Part shown: positions 58,127-64,000 of the stretch, piece by piece
How positions within the stretch are numbered: the first letter of the stretch is position 1
Layout: every line of letters starts with the position of its first letter
Source: F1-60-MAGs149 sp037133755
GTDB lineage: Bacteria; Actinomycetota; Thermoleophilia; Gaiellales; F1-60-MAGs149
Length of the DNA: 64,000 bases
Direction of reading: 5' to 3'
Assembly (NCBI GenBank): GCA_037133755.1
Contig: JBAXNN010000001.1
Location: 248,001-312,000, forward strand
Translations under genes and position numbers: made by a program
The notes under the pieces: generated by a model
Told to the model about the DNA's origin: nothing
Seen by the model: the letters and a program-made list of their open reading frames with translations, nothing else
The model's database searches: none

Positions 58127-59152
58127 TCAGGCGTTGCTGTTCTCGAAGCTCTGGGGCTGGAACTGGCCGCTCTGGGAGCCGCCGCCCTGGCCCTGCTGGC
58201 CATCCATCGGCGGCGGGCCGTCAAAGCCGTGGTCGCCGTCCATGCCGCCGCCCATGCCGTGGTCGCCGTCCATGTCGGGGCCGTGGTGGCTGCCGGGACC
58301 GCCCATGCCCGGGCCGCCGATACCGATCGGCACACCGGCCTGCTGCAGGGCGGTGATCTGGTCGGCCTGCGCCTGCGTGATGGTGCCGTCCTTGACGAGC
58401 TGGGTGAGCAGGCCGCTGTCCATCGCGGCGTGGATTGCCGTCTCGGCCTCGGCCGTCTTGTTGGCGGCAATCAGGTCGTTGATCGTCTTCGCCTGGTCTG
58501 CAGTGATGATGCCGGCTGCCTGAAGGCGCTGCACCTGCTCCTGCTGGTGCGCGGCGGACTCAACGTGCTGCGGCTGCTCCTGGCCGCCGGCGGCACCCGG
58601 AGGCGGGACGCGCAGACCGACGGGGACGCCGGCCTTGACGAGTGCGGTGACCTGATCGGCCTGCTCCTGCGTGATCGTGCCCTTCTTGATCAGCGCATCG
58701 AGCTGCGTCGTCATCATCGCGGAGCGGAATTCCTTCATCGCGCCCTGCACGTCGCCGCTCGTGATCTTCGCCTTGATCGCCGCGGCCTGATCGGCGGTGA
58801 TGACGCCGGACTGCTGCAGCTGGTCGAGACGCTGGCTCAGGCGGTCGCTCTTCATCGCCTTCAGCGCGCCGTCGACCTTCGACTGCGGGACGCCCAGCTT
58901 CTGCGCCAGGTCCTTCTCGAACTGCTCCTGCCGGTTGTCGCGGTCGTTTTCGTGGCCCTTGATCGTGTTGGCCACAACCGGCGCGGCGATCGCGCCGAGG
59001 CCGATCACGGCGGCAGCACCGCCGATGAGGGCGAGCTTCTGGTTGCGATTGAGGCGCTTGCGGCCGGTGGGTGCTGCGGCGTCGCTATCGACGGCCGGCT
59101 GCACTGCAGTGGGCTCCCAGGGCTCAGGGTTGTTGTTGCTGGTGTCAGTCAT
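58127..59152 (-). CDS. Membrane-anchored repeat protein with His/Asp/Met-rich tail
   Basis: A 341-residue protein. A cytoplasmic tail (1-38) leads to one membrane segment (about 39-58). The outer part has repeated helical units of the form GVITADQAAAIKAKITSG, GTITQEQADQVTALVKAGVPVGL, AGIITADQAKTINDLIAAN and GTITQAQADQITALQQAGVPIGI. It ends in a low-complexity tail rich in Gly, His, Asp and Met (HHGPDMDGDHGMGGGMDGDHG). The tail could bind metal; this is inference. CGGAG lies 7 nt before the ATG. It is upstream of, and in the same direction as, a two-component system. Confidence 0.7.
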   Translation of the reverse strand: MTDTSNNNPEPWEPTAVQPAVDSDAAAPTGRKRLNRNQKLALIGGAAAVIGLGAIAAPVVANTIKGHENDRDNRQEQFEKDLAQKLGVPQSKVDGALKAMKSDRLSQRLDQLQQSGVITADQAAAIKAKITSGDVQGAMKEFRSAMMTTQLDALIKKGTITQEQADQVTALVKAGVPVGLRVPPPGAAGGQEQPQHVESAAHQQEQVQRLQAAGIITADQAKTINDLIAANKTAEAETAIHAAMDSGLLTQLVKDGTITQAQADQITALQQAGVPIGIGGPGMGGPGSHHGPDMDGDHGMGGGMDGDHGFDGPPPMDGQQGQGGGSQSGQFQPQSFENSNA

Positions 59153-59259
59153 GAGAATGCTCCGTAGGTCGAACGTACCGTGCACTGACACTGTTGCGCG
59201 CGATGATGAATAGAACCTGAGAAGCGGCATCCGTGCTGCCGATTCGTCACACTATGGGC

Positions 59260-60456
59260 ATGCGCCGCGTGGTCATCACCGGTCTCGGGATCGTGTCCGG
59301 CTTCGGGAACGACGTCGACGGTTTCTGGGACGCGATCTTGGCGGGACGGAGTGCCGTACGCGAGCTGCAGCTGCCCGAGCTGCCCCCGCTTCCTGCCGTG
59401 ACGGTCCCGGCGTTTGCTGCCGAGGACGTCGTCGGCCGTCGCGAGGTCAAGCGCATGGATCGCGTCGGCACGTTCGCTGCTGTCGCAGCCGCTGCCGCCC
59501 TTGCCGATGCGGGCGATCTCGGGCTCGATGGGACGCGTATCGGCGCGAGTATCGCCTGCGCCCACGGTGGCGCAGCCACCCTGATGGAGGCCCACGACGC
59601 CTTTCGCGAGCGCGGCGCGGACCGCGTCAGCCCCTTCACGATTCCGCTGGCACTGTCGAACTCTCCGGTGGCGGCCGTCACGCGTCTCAACGGCCTGCAC
59701 GGCCCCAGCTCCGCGCCGGCCACGGCATGCGCCGCTGCTTCTGATGCGATTGGCTGGGCCTACGAGCGCATTTGCCTTGGGCGTGCCGATGCGATGGTCG
59801 CGGGCGGCGCTGAGGCCGCGGTGGTCCCGACGATCCTCGCGGGCTACCTCAAGCTCGGTGCGGTTGCCTCGCTTGCGCATGGTGCGGAGGGAGCTTCGCG
59901 TCCGTTCGACAGCGCGCGCGATGGCTTCGTGATGGCGGAGGGTGCCGGCGTCTTGGTGCTGGAGGAACTCGAGCATGCCCGGGCGCGTGGCGCGCGCATC
60001 TACGCCGAGGTGGTCGGCTACGGCCAGGCCTGCGATGCCGGCCATCTGACGAGCCCCGACGAGACCGGTACGGGTCCGGCGCGAGCGATCACGGCTGCGC
60101 TGGTCGACGCGGGCGTGGCACCGTCGGCCATCGGCTACATCAACGCCCACGCCACTTCCACACCGGTTGGCGATGCCGCCGAGGCGCTGGCGTTCGGGCT
60201 GGCCGGCGTCGGCGACGCACCGGTATCGTCGACCAAGGGCCAGCATGGCCACACGCTTGGCGCGGCGGGAGCGATCGAGGCGATCGCCACGCTGGCGTGC
60301 TTCGCGCGCAACCAGCTCCCGCCCAACGCCAATCTCGTCGAGCCGGATGTCGAGCTCAACCTCGTGTACGCCGCGCAGCCGACCACTGCCGAGCACGTCA
60401 TGTCGACGGGCTTCGGCTTCGGCGGCCACGACAGCGCGCTGATCTTCAGGCGCTAG
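59260..60456 (+). CDS. Beta-ketoacyl-ACP synthase II-like (FabF family)
   Basis: A 398-residue condensing enzyme. Catalytic residues are all present: C157 (APATACAAASD), H297 (NAHATSTPVGD), K326 and H331 (KGQHGHTLGAAGAIEA), plus the glycine-rich end GFGFGGHDSALIF. FabF extends acyl chains on ACP. No fab gene or acyl carrier protein is adjacent, so it may serve a specialised lipid or be a second copy. I start at MRRVVITG (59260); a weak CACACT hexamer lies 6 nt upstream. Its TAG shares a CTAG with the next, convergent gene. Confidence 0.9.
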   Translation: MRRVVITGLGIVSGFGNDVDGFWDAILAGRSAVRELQLPELPPLPAVTVPAFAAEDVVGRREVKRMDRVGTFAAVAAAAALADAGDLGLDGTRIGASIACAHGGAATLMEAHDAFRERGADRVSPFTIPLALSNSPVAAVTRLNGLHGPSSAPATACAAASDAIGWAYERICLGRADAMVAGGAEAAVVPTILAGYLKLGAVASLAHGAEGASRPFDSARDGFVMAEGAGVLVLEELEHARARGARIYAEVVGYGQACDAGHLTSPDETGTGPARAITAALVDAGVAPSAIGYINAHATSTPVGDAAEALAFGLAGVGDAPVSSTKGQHGHTLGAAGAIEAIATLACFARNQLPPNANLVEPDVELNLVYAAQPTTAEHVMSTGFGFGGHDSALIFRR

Positions 60457-61007
60457 TAGCCGCGGTCGAGGTAGCGCACGGCGAGGCCGCCGAGGCCGAC
60501 GAGCATCAGCAGGGCGGCGAGTCCGCCGAGCACGATCACGGGCAGCGGCACACTCGGCTGCGACGACGAGGTATCGACGACTGCTTGCGTCTGGATCGGG
60601 CCGGTGCGCGGCTCGGCCGTAATGGTGGGCTCCACCGTCTCGGTCGGTAGGGGCGCGGTCGTCACGGGCAGCGTGTCGATCGGCGTCGTCGGCACAACGT
60701 CGGCAGTCGTGTCGACCGGCGTCACGTCGGGCTGGTTGGCCTTCTCGTCGGCGGCCTTGTCACGCGCACGCGCCGCGCGGATGGCGCCCATGATCCCCGA
60801 GTACATGCGGGCATCGGGATCGACCTGCTTGAGCGCGGAGGCGTAGCACGCCTGCGTGTGGTACTTGAGGTGCCCGCTGAAGAAGTACTCGTTGATCAGC
60901 TGCTTGCCGCAATTGGCAGCGCCGGCCGACGGTACGGCAGCCAGCAATGCAGCCAGCAGGACTGCGACGATGGCAAGGCGGCGGAGGTGGGAAGCGCACT
61001 GCGACAC
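60453..61007 (-). CDS. Secreted protein with C-terminal membrane anchor
   Basis: A 184-residue exported protein: signal peptide (LRRLAIVAVLLAALLAAVPSAGAA), a short mature domain with two cysteines (NCGKQLINEYFFSGHLKYHTQACYASALKQVDPDARMYSGIMGAIRAA), a 70-residue Thr/Pro-rich stalk, and a C-terminal membrane segment (VPLPVIVLGGLAALLMLVGLGGLAV) with a short basic tail. It looks like a small surface-displayed domain on a stalk. Family unknown. TAGAGT lies 8 nt before the GTG. Confidence 0.7.
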   Translation of the reverse strand: MSQCASHLRRLAIVAVLLAALLAAVPSAGAANCGKQLINEYFFSGHLKYHTQACYASALKQVDPDARMYSGIMGAIRAARARDKAADEKANQPDVTPVDTTADVVPTTPIDTLPVTTAPLPTETVEPTITAEPRTGPIQTQAVVDTSSSQPSVPLPVIVLGGLAALLMLVGLGGLAVRYLDRGY

Positions 61008-61015
61008 AGCACCTC

Positions 61016-61021
61016 ACTCTA
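61016..61021 (-). promoter_or_regulatory. -10 box TAGAGT, near-leaderless
   Basis: Ends 8 nt before the GTG at 61007. Confidence 0.45.
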
Positions 61022-61047
61022 GACGCGCGGCGAAACACATGTGTGAC

Positions 61048-62973
61048 TCAGTGAGCCGGCACAGGCAGCGTGTCGAGCACCACGTGCACCGACACGTCGT
61101 CGCCCGAGAGCTTGGCGGCCCACATCAGTGCCGAGCGCCCCGCGTTCTCGTCGCCCCAGGAAAACGCGAGATACGTGCCGTAGAGGAGCCAGGCCTCGTA
61201 GTTCTTCGGCTCGAGGCGAATTGCCTCCTCCAGTGCCGCGCGTGCGCCGGCGTGGTCGCCGAGCGCTTCGTACGCATCGGCTTCGGCCAGCAGCGGCGGA
61301 ACGGACAGCGGGTTGTAGCGATGCGCGCTCGCGGCCTGCTGCAGCGCGGCGGTGGGGTTGTCAACGATGCGGTTCTGGCTCTCAACCGTCTGCCGCGCGC
61401 TTAGCCAGAACGGAATGGCGAAGAGCCCGGCGGTAACGAGGCCGACACAGAGCACGCCGCTGATCGCGCGCCACGGCAGAGTGATCCGCGTCTGCTGCTG
61501 GTCGGCCGGGGCGATGGCCGCGATCGCGGCGTAGACGATGATGCCCTCCGCGGCCAGGCTCCAGTCGACGTCGATGAACCCCTGCGTGAGGAAGCCGATC
61601 GCGGCCATCGCCATGACCGCAGCGCCGATCGCATCGTCCGGGCGCGGGCGGCGGATACCCGCCACGGCCATGACGACGAGGGCGATGCCGCCGACGATGA
61701 AGGGGATGCCGCCGAGCAGGCCAACGCCGGCGAGCACCTCGAGGATCGTGTTGTGCGCCGAGTCGGTCACCTGGGTCGGGTTCTGCGTGATCTGCTCCAG
61801 CAGCCGGAACGTGCCGGCACCCCAGCCGTGCCACGGCTCCGCCTTGAAGCCATCCCACGCCGTCGCCCACCAATGGTCGCGGTAGTTCGAGCCGATGCCG
61901 ACGCGTACGCCGGCCTGCCCGACTGGACTGGTGAAGCCCGAGCGGATCGCATCGATCGTGCCGTGGATGCCGCCCGAGCGGATGATCACGGCGAGGACCA
62001 TCACGACGACGCCAGCGGCGGCAATCAGGAGCGTGCGGCGGGTGGCGCGGCGCGGTGTTCCGTTCGGATCGTTGCCAGGCATTACGCGGTGGAAGACCGC
62101 GGCGATTGCGGCGCCGAGAACCGCGGCGATGATGGTGGACACGACGAGCTGCCACCCGGCCGGTTGCACGCTCTGCTCGGGCGCGGTGAAGGCGGTCCAG
62201 CGCGCCGCCTGAAAGCCGAGAGCGATCGCGGGGATGAGCGCGACGAGGCCGGCAAGGCGCATGCGGGGTGGCGTCGGCAGGACGAGCAGGAGGATCACGA
62301 TGCCGATCGCCGTCAGCCCGAGGCCCGAGCGGGACGAGGTGAGCACGAGTGCGAGGGCATTGACGGCGGCGACGGCGCCACCGACCGCGCGTAACCGCGC
62401 ATCGCGATGCGCCGCGAGCGCGAGGCCGCCAAAGACACCCGCCAACGCGAGCACCGCCAGGGCATTGGGCAGCGTCAGCGTGCCCGACAGACGCGGGCTC
62501 AGCTGGACACCTGTCGTCGCCGAGAAGGAACGCGCGATCAGTGCCCACGCGGAGGCGGTGGTGGCAACGGCCGTCAGGCCCGTTGCGAAGACCACGCCGG
62601 GGCGCCGGAGTGCGGGGCCAAGAAGAAGTCCCAGCGCGAGCGCACCGAGATAGCCCGAGGCGAGAATCGCGGTCGAGACCGACTGCGACGCCGACAGCGA
62701 CCAGAAGCCCGACAGCGCGGCGACGATCGCGAACAGCGCAAGACCCGCGGCCGCGACGAGCGTGGCGCGGTTGGGCAGTGCGAATGGCCAGCGGCCCACG
62801 GCCATCAATCCGAGCACGACGGCGGCCGGTAGCGCCGTGCTGGCCGAGATCAACTCAGCGGCACCCGGGGCGATGCCACCCGCTCCGAAGAACACGCCCC
62901 ACAGCGCGAGGACCACAGCGGGTGCCGCCAGCAGCGCAGCGGCGGTCGGGCTCAGGCGGGGAAGCGGACGCAC
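61048..62973 (-). CDS. O-antigen ligase-like membrane protein with TPR tail
   Basis: A 641-residue protein with about 12 membrane segments. The large outer loop has the Wzy/WaaL-type pattern (NYRDHWWATAWDGFKAEPWHGWGAGTFRLLEQ...DSAHNTILEVLAGVGLLGGIPF), where Arg and His residues act in polysaccharide transfer or polymerisation. The C-terminal about 110 residues form TPR repeats (ALQQAASAHRYNPLSVPPLLAEADAYEALGDHAGARAALEEAIRLEPKNYEAW). Probably assembles a surface glycan. TACCAT lies 6 nt before the GTG. Confidence 0.82.
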   Translation of the reverse strand: MRPLPRLSPTAAALLAAPAVVLALWGVFFGAGGIAPGAAELISASTALPAAVVLGLMAVGRWPFALPNRATLVAAAGLALFAIVAALSGFWSLSASQSVSTAILASGYLGALALGLLLGPALRRPGVVFATGLTAVATTASAWALIARSFSATTGVQLSPRLSGTLTLPNALAVLALAGVFGGLALAAHRDARLRAVGGAVAAVNALALVLTSSRSGLGLTAIGIVILLLVLPTPPRMRLAGLVALIPAIALGFQAARWTAFTAPEQSVQPAGWQLVVSTIIAAVLGAAIAAVFHRVMPGNDPNGTPRRATRRTLLIAAAGVVVMVLAVIIRSGGIHGTIDAIRSGFTSPVGQAGVRVGIGSNYRDHWWATAWDGFKAEPWHGWGAGTFRLLEQITQNPTQVTDSAHNTILEVLAGVGLLGGIPFIVGGIALVVMAVAGIRRPRPDDAIGAAVMAMAAIGFLTQGFIDVDWSLAAEGIIVYAAIAAIAPADQQQTRITLPWRAISGVLCVGLVTAGLFAIPFWLSARQTVESQNRIVDNPTAALQQAASAHRYNPLSVPPLLAEADAYEALGDHAGARAALEEAIRLEPKNYEAWLLYGTYLAFSWGDENAGRSALMWAAKLSGDDVSVHVVLDTLPVPAH

Positions 62974-62979
62974 TCCTTG

Positions 62980-62985
62980 ATGGTA
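62980..62985 (-). promoter_or_regulatory. -10 box TACCAT, leaderless type
   Basis: Ends 6 nt before the GTG at 62973. Confidence 0.55.
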
Positions 62986-63007
62986 CGTGCCGAAGCGCCG
63001 AGGGCGG

Positions 63008-63538
63008 TCAGTGGCTGGTGAGCGGGTCCGCGACGATCATCAGCAGACGCGCACCGGCGAGCTGGTCCTTGCGGACGCCGTCCATCGGCTGGGCGACGGC
63101 GTTATCGAGGTGCATCCGCTTGATCAGGTCGTTGGCGGCCGACTTGCCGGCCGGGTCGTTGCCCTTGTACATGACGTACGTGCGCATGTAGCTGTGGTCG
63201 GGCGCATCGCCGACGCTGACGATCGGGTACTTCTTGAGCATCAGCTGGCGGGCGGCCTCAGCAGCGGTGCCGTCGGCGCCCACGCCATTCCAGACCACCA
63301 GGGGCGTCTGCGTCACGGGCGGTGCGGGCACAGCGACCTCGGCCTTGGCCTCAGGTGCCGCCGCCGAGCCGTGCGTGAGCTTGCCGACGAGCGAGAACCC
63401 GAGCCACACCACAACGGCCGCCAGGATCAGGCCGCCGGCGACCATGCCCCAGAGGGCAAAGCGCTCGGCAAAGCGCCGTCGGCGGACGGCAACCCACGCG
63501 CCGGTATCGAGGAGGAAGGGATTCTCTGCTGCAGCCAT
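63008..63538 (-). CDS. LytR_C-domain membrane protein
   Basis: A 176-residue protein: short cytoplasmic tail, one membrane segment (about 30-52: GMVAGGLILAAVVVWLGFSLV), an Ala/Pro linker, and a LytR C-terminal domain (VVWNGVGADGTAAEAARQLMLKKYPIVSVGDAPDHSYMRTYVMYKGNDPAGKSAANDLIKRM). This domain often ends LytR-CpsA-Psr proteins or stands alone as here; it is thought to act at the cell wall. It is divergent from tmk. GGAGAAGG about 12 nt before the ATG is a weak ribosome site. Confidence 0.8.
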   Translation of the reverse strand: MAAAENPFLLDTGAWVAVRRRRFAERFALWGMVAGGLILAAVVVWLGFSLVGKLTHGSAAAPEAKAEVAVPAPPVTQTPLVVWNGVGADGTAAEAARQLMLKKYPIVSVGDAPDHSYMRTYVMYKGNDPAGKSAANDLIKRMHLDNAVAQPMDGVRKDQLAGARLLMIVADPLTSH

Positions 63539-63606
63539 ATCGGGGGGTGCCTTCTCCGCTCTCCCCGGCGTTCCTGCCGACGTACGCCCGAAAGGGCCCT
63601 CCGGAC

Positions 63607-63612
63607 TACTCT
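63607..63612 (+). promoter_or_regulatory. -10 box TACTCT, leaderless type
   Basis: Ends 6 nt before the ATG at 63619. Confidence 0.55.
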
Positions 63613-63618
63613 TGTTAC

Positions 63619-64000
63619 ATGTTCGTGAGCCTCGAGGGCCCCGACGGGGTCGGCAAGACCACTCAGGCGGCCCTGCTGGCCGAGCGCCTGCGGGCTGCCG
63701 GACTCGAGGTCGTGCAATGTCGCGAGCCGGGCGGGACCGAGCTCGGCGAGCGCGTGCGGTCTGTTCTGCTTGATCCGCAGGTCACGATGGGCGACCGCGC
63801 TGAGGCCCTGTTGTTTGCCGCGGCGCGCGCGGAGATCACCCAGGAGGTGATCGCTCCGGCGCTCGAGCGCGGCGCATGGGTCGTGTGCGATCGCTTCATC
63901 GATAGCTCGCTGGTCTATCAGGGCATCGCGCGCGGTCTCGGCGTCGAGCCGATCCGCGAGGTCTCGTTGTTCGCCACCGGGGGTGTCCTGCCGGCCCGCA
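63619..64000 (+). CDS. tmk: Thymidylate kinase (truncated by window end)
   Basis: The first 127 residues of dTMP kinase, which makes dTDP for DNA synthesis. The P-loop is EGPDGVGKTTQ (6-16), the dTMP-binding REPGGTELGERVR follows, and the DRF motif CDRFIDSSLVYQG is intact. The rest lies beyond the window. Start is fixed by the -10 box 6 nt upstream, predicting a leaderless mRNA. Confidence 0.93.
   Translation, partial: MFVSLEGPDGVGKTTQAALLAERLRAAGLEVVQCREPGGTELGERVRSVLLDPQVTMGDRAEALLFAAARAEITQEVIAPALERGAWVVCDRFIDSSLVYQGIARGLGVEPIREVSLFATGGVLPAR

Noticed and set aside
1..64000. CRISPR arrays, insertion sequences, phage genes, attachment sites
   Set aside because: No spaced direct-repeat arrays, transposase or integrase motifs, or terminal inverted repeats were seen. 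Gene composition is uniform along the window.

Overview
This 64 kb window is chromosomal DNA from a high-GC actinobacterium. The best fit is the Thermoleophilia (Solirubrobacterales-like), which is an inference from gene content and not a species call. Supporting signs are the gene order FHA–FHA–PP2C–RodA–PbpA–PASTA kinase, a SUF iron-sulfur system with SufU, an ANTAR response regulator paired with a HisKA_2 kinase, a PucR-type regulator, frequent GTG starts, and -10 boxes placed directly before start codons. I see no insertion sequence, phage, CRISPR array, rRNA or convincing tRNA. No gene-free stretch exceeds about 210 bp.

Layout. 1-10 kb: bifunctional-nuclease-family protein, chorismate mutase, CPBP protease with a substrate-binding lipoprotein, a class A PBP with a catalytically degenerate LytM-like protein and a YmdB phosphodiesterase, a GT-C membrane protein, and a lipid-kinase-like protein. 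10-16.6 kb: HtrA protease, a membrane-anchored spermidine-synthase-like protein, and sufCBD. 16.6-24.5 kb: a secreted beta-propeller/FN3 protein, a VapBC pair, hisD, and a giant secreted protease with two subtilisin domains. 24.6-29.9 kb: sufS-sufU, a PucR regulator, a polytopic membrane protein, a possible structured RNA with an intrinsic terminator, and dcd. 30-41.8 kb: a pseudokinase with a discoidin-like tail converges on an apparent eight-gene operon running leftward from 41737 to 31523 (membrane kinase, fhaA, fhaB, pstP, rodA, pbpA, PASTA kinase, ddl). Three related palindromes lie between the two 3' ends. 41.8-48 kb: an unknown membrane-anchored protein, a DUF4446 protein, an HNH nuclease, a PdtaS/PdtaR-like system overlapping clpS, and a secreted protein of unknown family. 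48-56 kb: surface-sugar genes (deacetylase-like, GT2, epimerase), then a unit with a ComA-like phosphosulfolactate synthase and two flavoproteins. 56-64 kb: an OmpR-type two-component system beside a His/Asp/Met-rich repeat protein, a KAS II-like enzyme, an O-antigen-ligase-like protein with a TPR tail, a LytR_C protein, and the start of tmk.

How the genes work together. The centre of the window is a cell-wall growth module: peptidoglycan polymerisation (RodA/PbpA), precursor supply (Ddl) and Ser/Thr phosphorylation control (two kinases, one phosphatase, two FHA readers and a neighbouring pseudokinase). Two separate SUF loci share a 16-base promoter motif and probably act as one regulon.

The most general signal is promoter geometry. 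Twenty-one genes have a TANNNT hexamer ending 6-8 nt (14 of them exactly 6 nt) before the start codon, which predicts widespread leaderless mRNAs. Convergent genes are packed so tightly that three pairs end inside a shared CTAG.
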